Source of the DNA: Croceibacterium selenioxidans
GTDB lineage: Bacteria; Pseudomonadota; Alphaproteobacteria; Sphingomonadales; Sphingomonadaceae
DNA length: 64,000 bases
Direction of reading: 5' to 3'
NCBI RefSeq assembly: GCF_018599195.1
Contig: NZ_JAHFVK010000002.1
Location: 1,000,001 to 1,064,000 of the forward strand
Under the pieces are notes generated by a model that was not told where the DNA came from, ran no database searches, and saw only the letters and a list, made by a program, of their open reading frames with translations. Of this stretch, positions 1 through 9,007 are shown piece after piece. The position numbers and the translations under genes were made by a program. Within the stretch, counting starts at the first letter, position 1, and each line of letters begins with the position of its first letter.

Positions 1-1626
1 GGCAATCCAGCCAATCGTGCTGTAGACATCAAGGACGGTTTGCTTGCCCGCGGCTTCTCCGCTCGCGCTCTCGGAGCCAGTCGCGGCCGCAATCAGGCCG
101 GCGGTGAAGTTGCCCGTGGCCGAAGCGAAGAACCAGGTACCCATGATCAGCGAGGCCATGTGCGCCGGTGCAAGCCGGTTCATCGCGCTGAGGCCGACTG
201 GGCTGAGGCACAATTCACCGGTCGTGTGCAGGAAGTAGATGAGGAAGATGAACACCAGTGGGATCAGAGCCTCGTTGCCATTGGAGCCACCCGCCACCAA
301 CACCAGGAAACCGGCGCCGAGCTGGACGCACGCGAGGCCGAACTTGGCCGGCGCCGAGGGTTCCAGTCCGCGGCGTCCCAGAGCCGTCCACAACCACGCG
401 AACAGCGGTGCCAGCAACACGATGTAAATAGCGTTGAGCGACTGGAACATCGAGGCAGGAATGTTCCAGCCCAGGACCTCGCGGGCGACATGGCGATCGG
501 TCAGAAGGTTCAGCGAGGATCCGGCCTGTTCGAACAGCGCCCAGAACAGGATTGATCCCATGATTAGGAACATGGCCGCGAAAATACGGTCGCGATCATG
601 ATTCGCGCGGCCGATCGATTGCCAGATCACGATGACGAGCGACAGTGCGAAGCCGGCCAGCGCCAGGTTCTGCGCGGCCGTGGCGGTTATCGCTTCGATG
701 AACATCATAATGAAGGCGGCGATCGCCACGAGACCGCCAAGGGCGAATAGCGCCACGGGCACGCGCGGCGCCGCAGAATAGGAGCCGTAGACGAACCCAA
801 AAGTGGCAACGCCCAGCACGTACAGGATCAGGATGGTGCCTCCGATCCCCAGCAAGGTGCCTACCACCGCCTGGTTCTGTACCAACCACCAGCATACCGC
901 CACCGCGACCAAGCCGGACAGATAGAGCAGCCATTCGAGCTTGATACCTGCCACTGGCTTGGAGAGAGCCGCGGGATCAGGGGCCTCGCCACGGCCCATC
1001 AGCAGCGGCTTGCCCCAGACGAACACCACGAGGCCCAGCAACATGCCCACGCCCGCTGCTCCAAAGCCGTAGCTCCAGCCGTAGGTTTCGCCGAGATAAC
1101 CGCAGAGCAGCGAACCGAGTGCCGCACCCAGGTTGATGCCCATGTAGAAGATCGTGTAGGCGCCGTCGCGCCGCAGGTCGGTTCTGGGATAAAGTTGGCC
1201 TACGATCACCGAGATATTGGCCTTCAGGAAGCCGGATCCGACGATAATAAAGGCCAGCGCCAGCCAGAAGACATTGAGCGAGGCGGCGTCCTGCCCGCCC
1301 GCGCCCTCGAAGCCCATCAGGAAGTGGCCGAACGTCAGCAAGACCGCGCCATATAGCACCGCCTTTCGTTGACCGAGGTAGCGATCGGCCAGATACCCGC
1401 CGATGACCGGCGTGATGTAGACGAGCGCGGTATAGGCGCCGTAGACGACGCTCGATCGCTCATCCGAAAATAGCCAGTGTTTCGTTAGGTAGAACACCAG
1501 CAGGGCGCGCATTCCGTAATAGGAAAAGCGCTCCCACATTTCGGCGAAGAACAGGATGAAGAGCCCCTTGGGATGCCCAAGGATCGTGCCACGCGCGTCA
1601 CCACTTTCGGCAAATTGGCTGGCCAT
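1..1626 (-). CDS. POT/PTR2 family peptide:proton symporter (3' end cut by window edge)
   Basis: Proton-coupled di/tripeptide uptake across the inner membrane (family knowledge). The frame is open from the ATG at 1626 down to base 1, so the C-terminus lies outside the window. Visible family motifs are the first-helix signature EMWERFSYYG, the loop GGYLADRYLGQRK after helix 2, and the PTR2 signature FYMGINLGAALG near residue 160. About 12 or more hydrophobic helices follow. At least 541 residues are present, close to the usual 500-600. It is divergently transcribed from the GntR-type regulator at 1759, with 132 bp between them, so the regulator may control it (inference). Peptide specificity cannot be read from sequence. 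Confidence 0.93.
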   Translation of the reverse strand, partial: MASQFAESGDARGTILGHPKGLFILFFAEMWERFSYYGMRALLVFYLTKHWLFSDERSSVVYGAYTALVYITPVIGGYLADRYLGQRKAVLYGAVLLTFGHFLMGFEGAGGQDAASLNVFWLALAFIIVGSGFLKANISVIVGQLYPRTDLRRDGAYTIFYMGINLGAALGSLLCGYLGETYGWSYGFGAAGVGMLLGLVVFVWGKPLLMGRGEAPDPAALSKPVAGIKLEWLLYLSGLVAVAVCWWLVQNQAVVGTLLGIGGTILILYVLGVATFGFVYGSYSAAPRVPVALFALGGLVAIAAFIMMFIEAITATAAQNLALAGFALSLVIVIWQSIGRANHDRDRIFAAMFLIMGSILFWALFEQAGSSLNLLTDRHVAREVLGWNIPASMFQSLNAIYIVLLAPLFAWLWTALGRRGLEPSAPAKFGLACVQLGAGFLVLVAGGSNGNEALIPLVFIFLIYFLHTTGELCLSPVGLSAMNRLAPAHMASLIMGTWFFASATGNFTAGLIAAATGSESASGEAAGKQTVLDVYSTIGWIA

Positions 1627-1656
1627 CGTCGTCGTGTTTCCTCTCCGTTCCAAGGG

Positions 1657-1673
1657 GCGCAACCTAGCGCAAC
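1657..1673. promoter_or_regulatory. Direct repeat GCGCAAC between divergent POT transporter and GntR genes
   Basis: Two exact copies of GCGCAAC (1657-1663 and 1667-1673) start 10 bp apart, one helical turn, in the 132-bp divergent spacer. A third related string (TTGCGCGAC) lies nearer the regulator. The placement suits a binding site for the adjacent regulator, but this is inference; no promoter boxes stand out clearly. Confidence 0.3.
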
Positions 1674-1758
1674 TTTCGGTCATGTGAAGGCGTTTTTGTT
1701 ACAGTGGAAACCGGCGGAACCCTTGCGCGACCCGCTGTATTATGGCACTGCATCACTC

Positions 1759-2097
1759 ATGGCTGACAGTCGACCCGTATATCTGCGCCTCCGCGATCAG
1801 ATTGCTGCGGCGATCATCGATGGGACATATGCCGAAGGTGACATGCTGCCCTCGGTTCGCGCGCTTGCTGCGGAACAGGGCGCCAATCCGCTGACCGTGG
1901 CAAAGGCCTACCAGCAATTTCAGACAGATGGCCTTGTCCGTGTGCAGCGCGGCGTTGGAATGTTCGTTCGCGAAGGAGCGGCAGCACACCTAAGGGCCGC
2001 TGAGCGCACGCAGTTCCTTGAAGACGAATGGCCACAGATACGCGAACGCATGGCCCGGCTTGGTATCCAGCTTGCCGACGTGCTGGACGAAGCCTGA
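1759..2097 (+). CDS. GntR-family regulator, YtrA-like short form
   Basis: A 112-residue transcription factor. The N-terminal 70 residues are a GntR winged helix: PVYLRLRDQIAAAI, then SVRALAAEQGANPLTVAKAY, then the wing ending GMFV. The C-terminal tail is only about 40 residues and predicted helical, as in YtrA-type members that lack a large effector domain. An upstream in-frame ATG exists at 1573 but would overlap the divergent transporter, so ATG 1759 is chosen because the GntR homology starts immediately after it. YtrA-type regulators often control adjacent transport genes; here the divergent neighbour is a peptide transporter (inference). Confidence 0.85.
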   Translation: MADSRPVYLRLRDQIAAAIIDGTYAEGDMLPSVRALAAEQGANPLTVAKAYQQFQTDGLVRVQRGVGMFVREGAAAHLRAAERTQFLEDEWPQIRERMARLGIQLADVLDEA

Positions 2098-2274
2098 AAG
2101 AACGGCCTCCGGCGGCAAATCGTTGATGTCGTGATTTTTTGACTCCCCCGGATTGCTTCCGGGCGGGCAGTCTGTCAAATTATTGGCATGGGTCGCATAG
2201 GCCGTACTCCACGCGCAAGGGTACGGACATGGAACCGGTACGTCATAACGATGGCCGGGTGAAAGGGGTAGTCC

Positions 2275-2556
2275 ATGATTAGATCGGAGCTTTTGGAAGC
2301 ACTGACGGCTGATAACCCCGACTTGCGACCCGATGAGGTCGAGCAAGTGGCGGACATCTTCTTCGAAGAGATTGGTGCGCGACTGGCAGAGGGTGGCCGT
2401 GTCGAGCTTCGCGGTTTTGGCACCTTCTCCACCAGGCTGCGCAATGCCCGTACCGGGCGCAATCCCCGAACTGGTGATCCGGTCGACGTACCTTCGAAGC
2501 GGGTACCCTACTTCAAGCCGGGCAAGGAGATGCGCGAACGGCTCAATACCGATTGA
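2275..2556 (+). CDS. ihfB: Integration host factor subunit beta
   Basis: A 93-residue DNA-bending protein that pairs with IhfA to bend DNA in recombination, replication and transcription. It has the HU/IHF fold throughout: MIRSELLEAL at the start, the conserved arm GFGTFSTRLRNARTGRNP, and the C-terminal VPYFKPGKEMRERLN. RNARTGRNP and FKPGKE match the beta subunit type better than HU. Length is typical. It stands alone, with a rho-independent terminator 26 bp after the stop codon. The upstream 177 bp hold no recognisable gene. Confidence 0.95.
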   Translation: MIRSELLEALTADNPDLRPDEVEQVADIFFEEIGARLAEGGRVELRGFGTFSTRLRNARTGRNPRTGDPVDVPSKRVPYFKPGKEMRERLNTD

Positions 2557-2582
2557 GCCATCTCGCTGATCGACCAAGATCA

Positions 2583-2611
2583 CGGCCCGCGCTTGCGGGC
2601 CGTTTTCTTTT
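2583..2611 (+). terminator. Rho-independent terminator of ihfB
   Basis: Perfect 8-bp stem CGGCCCGC/GCGGGCCG with a GCTT tetraloop followed by TTTTCTTTT, 26 bp after the ihfB stop codon. Confidence 0.93.
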
Positions 2612-2630
2612 GCGCTGCTTGAGGCTCCAA

Positions 2631-2662
2631 TAGAAAGGGCGCGGACCCGAAGATCCGCGCCC
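2631..2662 (-). terminator. Rho-independent terminator of the TonB-dependent receptor gene
   Basis: Perfect 9-bp inverted repeat GGGCGCGGA/TCCGCGCCC with an 8-nt loop. Read on the minus strand it is followed by TTTCTATT and lies 30 bp past the receptor stop codon. The U-tract is interrupted, so termination may be moderate. Confidence 0.75.
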
Positions 2663-2691
2663 CTCTCCCCTTCCCGCCGAAGCGGATTAGG

Positions 2692-5286
2692 TCAGAAGTT
2701 GCGTTTTACCGACACGGCCCAAGTGCGCGGCAATCCCGGGACGCCGGTCACCGAGCCGAGCGACTTGGTGATGTCGCTCACGCTGAGGAAGTAATACTTG
2801 TCGAACAGGTTCTGCACCTCGAGACCGACTTCCCAGTCTTGATCCTCGGTGGTGTACCAGATCCGCGCGTTTGCCAGGAAACGGCCTGGCATGCGGCTCC
2901 ACGAAGTGTTCGTCGTTTCGGTGAAAACCTCCGAACGATACGCTCCATCGAACCGAAAGTGAGTCGTGCCCGGCCCTACGTCCGCGTCATATTGGACCCC
3001 GAAGCTATAAGTCCAGTCGGGCGTGTAAGGGAACGTCTCGTTGCCGGTCAGGCCTGCCGCGGCAACAGAAGCTTTGTCATAGTTGACGTCGATATAGCTC
3101 AGCGACCCGTCGATCGAGAGGTTGTCGATCGGATAGATCGTCGTCTCCAGTTCGAACCCCTTCACAGTGGCCTCGCCGACATTGGTCGGGCGAAGGCACG
3201 GCGACGACGGACAAGCCGAGAGGATGAGAATGATGTCCTGGTAGTCGTTATAGAACACCGCGCCGTTCAGCCGAACGCGCCGGTCGAAGAAGTCGCTCTT
3301 GAACCCCAACTCGTAAGTGATGAGGGTTTCCGGGTTGAACGGCTTAATCTGATTGCATGGGTTGGGAGCTACATAGCCGGGGGCGTCGCATTCGCCGGCG
3401 GACGGGCCGAAGAACGGACGCGGGTTCACGCCGCCGCCCTTGTAGCCGGTGGCGATGGAGGCATAGGCCAGGAACTCGTCCGAGAAGCGGTAATCGGTGG
3501 CGATGCGCCAGTCCCACCGCGAGCCCTTGAATTCGCCCGCCAAGTCGAAAATGCCGTTGAGCAGGCAGTTCGGGCTATTGCCAATCCCAGTCGGACCGGC
3601 GGTGCCCGGAGGGGCGGCGCCGGTGAAGAATTCGCACGGCCCCGGGATGGTGCCGTCCGGATTGCGCCGGAAGTAAGTGTAGGTCTTCTCGTCCCACGAA
3701 CGGCGCAGGCCGCCTGTGATCGACCAGTTCTCGACCGGATGCACAATGGCGTTGGCAAACAGCGCCTTCGAGGTCGAAGGCGTGGTGTCGGGGCCATGCA
3801 GGAAGTCGATGCCGGCATAGTTCAGATCGACGCGGGCGGTATAGCTGCCCTCCTGATCCATATAAAACCCGCCGACGGTGTATTCGACCAGCCCGTCACC
3901 GAATTCGCCGTTGAGACGAAGTTCTTGGCTCCACGCGCGGTGGTCCAAGCGGTTGTCTAGCTGCGCGACCGGCACGGGCGACGCGTCCTGGTCCTGGCCG
4001 AACTTGGTGGTGTATTCGCGCCACGAGCCAACCCAGTAAAGCTCGAGGTTGTCGGTGATATCCCACGAAACGTTGCCCATGAGGCCCCAGCCGTTGAAGT
4101 CCTGGTTCTGGAGCGCGGAGTAAGGTTTGAAGGGCGCTTGCGAGGTAGGCGCCGTGCCATCAAGGAAGTTGGCGTACGAGATGTAACGCGGGTCACCGTC
4201 GTAAATGCTCGAGCTGAGGTTATCGCAGCTGTACTGCCCTGCTGGCACGAAGCGACAGTCATAGGGGATCGCAGTCCCGTCCTTGCCAGGCAACCAGGCT
4301 GGCTGCCCCGGGCCCACGCCTTGCGCTAGTCCGGCGTTCGCATCACCGGGTGCAAGCGAAGGGTTGAACACCGGATTGCTGGCGTTCTGCGGTTTGCCCG
4401 CCGCGATCAGTACAGTAGGCTGCGGTTCCGACCGCTCACGAGTATAGTCGGCAGACAGGTTGACTTCGACGGTGCTGCTGGGCTCCCAACGGAGCATGAT
4501 GCGTCCGGCGCCGATAGACTGGCCGCCTTGCGTTCCGACGACCGGGTAGGCACCGCGGGCGTTGTTCGCCGGCACGTTTTCGTTGGGATGAGCCACGCCA
4601 TAGTCGAGCAGGTCGACATACCCGTCACGGCCCTTGAAAATCCCCGACGCGCGAACGGCGACCTGATCGTTGACCTTGAAATCGGCCATGCCGCGAACGT
4701 CGATGCGGTTATACGAGCCGTAGGTGACTTGAAGCGAGCCGGAGCCGTCACCGCTCGGCTTTTCGCTGAACAGTTTGATCGCACCACCGATGGAGTTCTT
4801 GCCGGCCAGCGTACCCTGCGGGCCGCGCAAGATTTCGATACGCTCTACATCCATCAGTTCGAGCAGCGAACTCGACAGGGTCGGGATATAGACGTCATCG
4901 ACGTAGAGGCCGACGCCAGGGTCGAGTGCGTAGTTGAAGTCGGTCTGGCCGACGCCACGAATAAAGGCGATCAGACCGGTGCCGCCGTTTTGGGGCTGCG
5001 GTGTCAGGGAGACGTTCGGCGCCTGCGCCGCAACTTGGGCGATGTTCGTCTGCCCACGCGCGTCCAGCATCTCGGAATTGACCGCGGTGATCGCGATCGG
5101 CGTGTCCTGCAAATTCTGCTCACGGAACTGCGCAGTCACGGTGATGACGTTGGTGCGCCCGTCTTCGCTCTCTGTAGCAGCAGGTTGAGCGGCAGGCTGA
5201 GCCGCGTTGTCTTGGGCGAAAACGGGCGTGGCCAGGCCGGCAACTATCGCCAGCGACGACACAACGCCAAGCGTTTTGAATCTCAT
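2692..5286 (-). CDS. TonB-dependent outer membrane receptor
   Basis: An 864-residue energised outer-membrane transporter. A Sec signal peptide is visible (MRFKTLGVVSSL to VFAQ). A plug domain follows (about 45-165), with ITVTAQFREQNLQDTPIAIT near a TonB-box-like start and GPQGTLAGKNSIGGAI, the typical plug motif. A 22-strand-type barrel runs to the C-terminal phenylalanine (VSVKRNF), the outer-membrane assembly signal. There is no N-terminal signalling extension. The start has a GGGAGG ribosome site 7 nt upstream. It is divergent from an MFS permease and the flavoenzyme operon at 5666. In sphingomonads such receptors often import the compound degraded by neighbouring genes, so uptake of the pathway substrate is a reasonable inference. 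The substrate is unknown. Confidence 0.92.
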   Translation of the reverse strand: MRFKTLGVVSSLAIVAGLATPVFAQDNAAQPAAQPAATESEDGRTNVITVTAQFREQNLQDTPIAITAVNSEMLDARGQTNIAQVAAQAPNVSLTPQPQNGGTGLIAFIRGVGQTDFNYALDPGVGLYVDDVYIPTLSSSLLELMDVERIEILRGPQGTLAGKNSIGGAIKLFSEKPSGDGSGSLQVTYGSYNRIDVRGMADFKVNDQVAVRASGIFKGRDGYVDLLDYGVAHPNENVPANNARGAYPVVGTQGGQSIGAGRIMLRWEPSSTVEVNLSADYTRERSEPQPTVLIAAGKPQNASNPVFNPSLAPGDANAGLAQGVGPGQPAWLPGKDGTAIPYDCRFVPAGQYSCDNLSSSIYDGDPRYISYANFLDGTAPTSQAPFKPYSALQNQDFNGWGLMGNVSWDITDNLELYWVGSWREYTTKFGQDQDASPVPVAQLDNRLDHRAWSQELRLNGEFGDGLVEYTVGGFYMDQEGSYTARVDLNYAGIDFLHGPDTTPSTSKALFANAIVHPVENWSITGGLRRSWDEKTYTYFRRNPDGTIPGPCEFFTGAAPPGTAGPTGIGNSPNCLLNGIFDLAGEFKGSRWDWRIATDYRFSDEFLAYASIATGYKGGGVNPRPFFGPSAGECDAPGYVAPNPCNQIKPFNPETLITYELGFKSDFFDRRVRLNGAVFYNDYQDIILILSACPSSPCLRPTNVGEATVKGFELETTIYPIDNLSIDGSLSYIDVNYDKASVAAAGLTGNETFPYTPDWTYSFGVQYDADVGPGTTHFRFDGAYRSEVFTETTNTSWSRMPGRFLANARIWYTTEDQDWEVGLEVQNLFDKYYFLSVSDITKSLGSVTGVPGLPRTWAVSVKRNF

Positions 5287-5665
5287 CAGGCATCCTCCCT
5301 TAGCGGGAACGTTCGTGCGTTCCTCGCTCTATCCCGAATCCCGCATCAGCCCCTTGTTGGGAACGCTGCGAATACGAATTGGTCAGGAAGTGACCGTGTT
5401 CCTTTTTGTGAAGGACCGGTGCGACCCACTCCCTCTCCCGCTAGTTGTAATAGCGGAACTGAATCCCGCAAAATAGAGCGCTATGCACAATGGTTGATCC
5501 GAATGCTGGCCGGTGTCGCAATCAAGCAACACAGTTCGACTGCTAAGTAGTCTGAATCTTGCTTGGTGCGTTCTAGCAACGCTTCTCGGGATGGAGGGCT
5601 CTAGACGGGCCTCGATCGCGAACATACGCTGTCTTCCATAAAGAAAACCGGTTTGGGGGAATGAG
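5287..5665. promoter_or_regulatory. Divergent promoter region with three palindromes
   Basis: This 379-bp gap holds no convincing gene. It separates the receptor (minus) from the MFS/monooxygenase operon (plus). Three inverted repeats are visible: GAACG-N6-CGTTC at 5307-5322, CCGCTA-N7-TAGCGG at 5438-5456, and GACTGCTAAGTAGTC (one mismatched pair) at 5538-5552. The middle one has the size of a LysR- or TetR-type half-site pair. Promoter boxes cannot be assigned with confidence. Base composition is visibly less GC-rich than the flanking genes. Confidence 0.5.
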
Positions 5666-6916
5666 ATGGCAACGGCCGCGCCGCCGCAATCAGGACTTCG
5701 AGGATACGAGCTGCGCGTCCTGCTGCTGCTCGGGCTGGCGTATGGCTTTGCCTATTTCGACAGGATGGCCCTGACTTTCCTTGGGCCGGAAGTGCAGGCC
5801 GAACTGGGGCTCAGCAACGAACAAGTCGGATGGCTGGGCTCCGGATTGTCCGCCACCTGGGCGCTCGGCGCCTATCTCGTGGGCCGATGGTCAGACTCCA
5901 TCGGCCGCCGGAAGCCGTTCCTGATCGGCGCCCTTGTGCTGTTCTCTTTCTGCTCAGTCCTGTCGGGCATCGCTTGGAGCTTTGGCACGCTCCTGGCGAC
6001 ACGGATCGTCATGGGCGCGGCAGAGGGCCCGTTCCTGCCGATCTGCCTGGCGATCATGGTCGCCGCCTCGGCCGAAAGCCGCCGCGGGCTCAATGCGGGG
6101 ATCGTGCAGAACGTGTTCGGTTCGATCATCGGTACCGCGCTCGCGCCCTTCATCCTCATCCGCATCGCCGAGGCGAGCGACTGGCGCATGGCCTTCTTCA
6201 TCTCCGGCATTCCCGGCCTGATCCTGGCGCTGCTAATCTGGCGCCTGATCCAGGAGCCGGAGCAGCCACCTGCCGACCCCGCCGCGGCGAAGGTCGCGCT
6301 CTCACCCTGGGCGATGCTGGCCGAACGCAACATGTGGCTTTGCGGGCTGATCAGCTGCTTTGCGGTCGGCTCGGTAGTAATCGGTTCGATCTTCATGCCG
6401 CTCTATCTGGACGGTCCGCGCGGATACGATCCGCTGACCCGGGCCAATGTCATGACCATGGTCGGCTTCTGTCCGGCGATCGGCGGCGTGCTGGTGACGG
6501 CGCTTTCAGACCGGATCGGACGCAAGCTGCCGCTTATCGTGTTCGCCTTCCTGATGGCGCTCGCTCCGGCGGCGCTGCTGTGGTTCCAGGGACCGGTTCC
6601 TGCGCTCACGGCTCTGATCTTCGTGAGCTGGATGGGGCTGGGCACCTTTCCGCTGTTCATGGGCGTGATCCCGGCCGAAACGATCGGGAGAGCGCGGGCG
6701 GCCACGGCCATGGGCCTGGTGGTCATGATCGGCGAGTTGACGGGCGGCGTGTTCGGACCGCCGATAGCGGGACGCCTGGCCGATAGCTTCGGCCTCGACG
6801 TCGCGCTTTATATCCAGGGCGGGCTGGCGCTCGCCGCTGGTCTGACAGCGCTTTTTGTGGTCGAGACAAACCCGCGCGTACTGGCCCGGCGCGCGCCGGC
6901 AGGAGTTGTTGCATGA
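5666..6916 (+). CDS. MFS transporter
   Basis: A 416-residue inner-membrane secondary transporter with 12 predicted helices. It has the MFS loop motif GRWSDSIGRRK between helices 2 and 3 and a matching SDRIGRKLP in the second half. The conserved acidic/basic first helix (AYFDRMALTFLGP) resembles the anion:cation symporter branch that takes up organic acids. The start ATG 5666 is preceded by GGGGGA. Its stop overlaps the next start (ATGA at 6913), so the permease and the FAD monooxygenase are translationally coupled. This suggests import of a substrate or intermediate of that enzyme (inference). Confidence 0.88.
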   Translation: MATAAPPQSGLRGYELRVLLLLGLAYGFAYFDRMALTFLGPEVQAELGLSNEQVGWLGSGLSATWALGAYLVGRWSDSIGRRKPFLIGALVLFSFCSVLSGIAWSFGTLLATRIVMGAAEGPFLPICLAIMVAASAESRRGLNAGIVQNVFGSIIGTALAPFILIRIAEASDWRMAFFISGIPGLILALLIWRLIQEPEQPPADPAAAKVALSPWAMLAERNMWLCGLISCFAVGSVVIGSIFMPLYLDGPRGYDPLTRANVMTMVGFCPAIGGVLVTALSDRIGRKLPLIVFAFLMALAPAALLWFQGPVPALTALIFVSWMGLGTFPLFMGVIPAETIGRARAATAMGLVVMIGELTGGVFGPPIAGRLADSFGLDVALYIQGGLALAAGLTALFVVETNPRVLARRAPAGVVA

Positions 6917-8121
6917 GTGTGGTGAGTCGTCAGATTATTGTGGTGGGCGCGGGGCCGGTCGGGCTCCTGACAGCGCTCGGCCTGGCCCGGCAGGGCGTTG
7001 AAGTCACCGTGCTGGACAGCGAGCCCGAAGTCGTCCGCTCGCCACGCGCGGCGGTCTACTTTCACACCACGATATCCATACTCAAGAAGCTCGGCCTCTC
7101 CGACGAGGCTCACGAGATCGGTCTGACCTCTACCGAGTTCAAAATGCACTGGCTGGAGACGGGCGAGGTCATGTCGTCGGACATGCGCGATGCGCTCGAG
7201 CCTGGGCAGGAGTTCGATCACAACCTGCATTTTGGTCAGCACATCCTGGCCGAACTGGTGATGAGGCATCTGGCGCTGCTGCCCAACACCGAAGTCCTCT
7301 GGAACCACACGGTAAAAGCGCTGGGGCAGGACGGCCGCAAGGCTCGCGTGCTCGTCGATACCGAGGATGGCGAGGTCACGTTCGAGGCCGACTGGATTAT
7401 CGGCACCGACGGCGCCCGCTCGACGGTGCGCAAGCTTGCGGGCCTGCCCTTCGAAGGCTTCACCTGGCCCGACCGGTTCGTGGCGACCAATATCGAATAC
7501 CCTTTCCTCGACTTCGGATTCTGCAACGCCAACATGGTCGTCGATCCGGTCAACTGGGCGGTGATCGGTCGCCTGGGTCGCGAAAACCTCTGGCGCCTGA
7601 CTTATGGCGAAGATGCGGAGCTGAGCGAGGCTTCGATCCTCGAGCGCTTGCCCGAACGGTTCGCCGCGATCCTGCCCGATCCTTCGGTGCCCTACCGGAT
7701 CGACAACTTCTCGCCCTACCGCGTCCATCAGCGTTGTGCCCCGAGCTTCCGGGTCGAGCGGGTCCTGCTTGCGGGCGACGCCGCCCACGCTTGCAACCCT
7801 TGCGGTGGCCTGGGCCTCACCGGTGGGGTGATCGACGCCGACACGCTGTCGGACACCCTGGGCGCGGTAATCGCCGGCCGGGCGAACGAAGGCGTGCTCG
7901 ACTTCTATTCCGCGGAGAGGCGGCGGGTGTTCCTCGAGGTGACCTCGCCCATGTCTACCAACTTCAAGCGCCTGTTGTCCGAAAGCGACCCGGCGCGGCG
8001 GCAGCAGGACAAGGCGGAGATGTTCGCCCAGGCGGACAAGGGCGGCGCGGAAGTACGCGCCTCCTCGCTGGCCGAACTGATCAAGGGCGCGGCGATGCCG
8101 GTCGGGCCGCTGGCCGCGTGA
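6913..8121 (+). CDS. FAD-dependent aromatic-type monooxygenase
   Basis: A 402-residue group A flavoprotein monooxygenase of the PheA/MhpA/TfdB type (FAD_binding_3 family), which typically hydroxylates phenolic rings with NAD(P)H and O2. Motifs: N-terminal dinucleotide fold VVGAGPVGLLTALGLA (residues 11-26), the middle motif IGTDGARSTVRKLAG, and the second FAD motif GDAAHACNPCGGLGLTGG starting near residue 288. The C-terminal thioredoxin-like extension of some PheA members is missing, giving the shorter form. It overlaps the upstream permease by 4 bp and is followed by an alpha/beta hydrolase. It is clearly related to the enzyme at 11687-12871 (shared PRAAVY, FEGFTWP and HQRCA segments). Substrate unknown. 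Confidence 0.88.
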   Translation: MSVVSRQIIVVGAGPVGLLTALGLARQGVEVTVLDSEPEVVRSPRAAVYFHTTISILKKLGLSDEAHEIGLTSTEFKMHWLETGEVMSSDMRDALEPGQEFDHNLHFGQHILAELVMRHLALLPNTEVLWNHTVKALGQDGRKARVLVDTEDGEVTFEADWIIGTDGARSTVRKLAGLPFEGFTWPDRFVATNIEYPFLDFGFCNANMVVDPVNWAVIGRLGRENLWRLTYGEDAELSEASILERLPERFAAILPDPSVPYRIDNFSPYRVHQRCAPSFRVERVLLAGDAAHACNPCGGLGLTGGVIDADTLSDTLGAVIAGRANEGVLDFYSAERRRVFLEVTSPMSTNFKRLLSESDPARRQQDKAEMFAQADKGGAEVRASSLAELIKGAAMPVGPLAA

Positions 8122-8188
8122 GGGTGCCCTTGCGCATCTCCGCCCGCATGGTAGCGCCGCGCCCGCACTATCGCGCACGGGAGATCGC

Positions 8189-8977
8189 ATGAGCAAGTGG
8201 GCCTACAGCACGGACGGGTTCGACCGCATCGTTCACCGCATCGACGGGGTCGAGACGGTCACTTATGCGATCGGTCAGGGAGAGCCGCTGGTCTACTTCC
8301 ACGGCGGCGGCACGTTCCACGGCTTCGAATGGGTCCGTCCGCTGGCCGGCGAGTTTCGCGTGTTCTGCCCTTATCATCCCAATTTCGGCGAAAGCGGCGA
8401 TGCCGAGCTGGGAGGGATGGGTGACTATGTCGCGCATTACGAGATGCTGTTCCCGGCGCTTGGGCTCGACACCTTCCATCTCTGCGGGGCGTCGATGGGC
8501 GGGCACATGGCGGCGCGCTATGCGGCGGCCAATCCGCTCGATGTCGAGAAGCTGGCGTTGGTTTCGCCCGCCGGGCTCAAGTCCGATCGCGCCTCGATCC
8601 CCGACTTCTCGAAGGTCGCGCCGCAGGATATCCCTGCGATGTTCGTGGCCGATCCTGCGTGGGTAGCGCCGTTCTGGCCGGCCGACCCTTCACCCGAATG
8701 GGCCGCCCTGCGTGCTCGCGAATCCGCCGCCGCATTCGCCTCGCGCGAGGACTTGTCGTTGACCGACCGGGCCCTGCGCGAGGGCCTCAAGGGTTTCGAC
8801 CGTCCGACCTTGCTGCTGTGGGGCGAGAACGACCGGATCGTCCCCCTGGGTTACGTTCCCGAGTGGGAGGCGGTGCTTCCGCATGCCGAGCTGGAGATCA
8901 TCCCCGGCGGCTCCCACCTGCTGCTCGACGAATTCCCGGCTGCCGTCGAGGCGCTGCGCAGTTTCTTGAAGGGATAG
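8189..8977 (+). CDS. Alpha/beta hydrolase
   Basis: A 262-residue soluble hydrolase. The nucleophile elbow is GASMGG (serine near 95), the oxyanion strand is VYFHGGG, the acid lies in LLLWGENDRIVP, and the histidine is in IPGGSHLLLDE. All three catalytic residues are present. The size and layout resemble meta-cleavage-product hydrolases and ester/lactone hydrolases of aromatic pathways, but no extradiol dioxygenase is seen in the window. It is the third gene of the operon that starts at 5666. ATG 8189 is preceded by GGGAGA. Confidence 0.85.
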   Translation: MSKWAYSTDGFDRIVHRIDGVETVTYAIGQGEPLVYFHGGGTFHGFEWVRPLAGEFRVFCPYHPNFGESGDAELGGMGDYVAHYEMLFPALGLDTFHLCGASMGGHMAARYAAANPLDVEKLALVSPAGLKSDRASIPDFSKVAPQDIPAMFVADPAWVAPFWPADPSPEWAALRARESAAAFASREDLSLTDRALREGLKGFDRPTLLLWGENDRIVPLGYVPEWEAVLPHAELEIIPGGSHLLLDEFPAAVEALRSFLKG

Positions 8978-9007
8978 GCGACGAGTTCCTCCTCAGGATC
9001 CGGGCCG

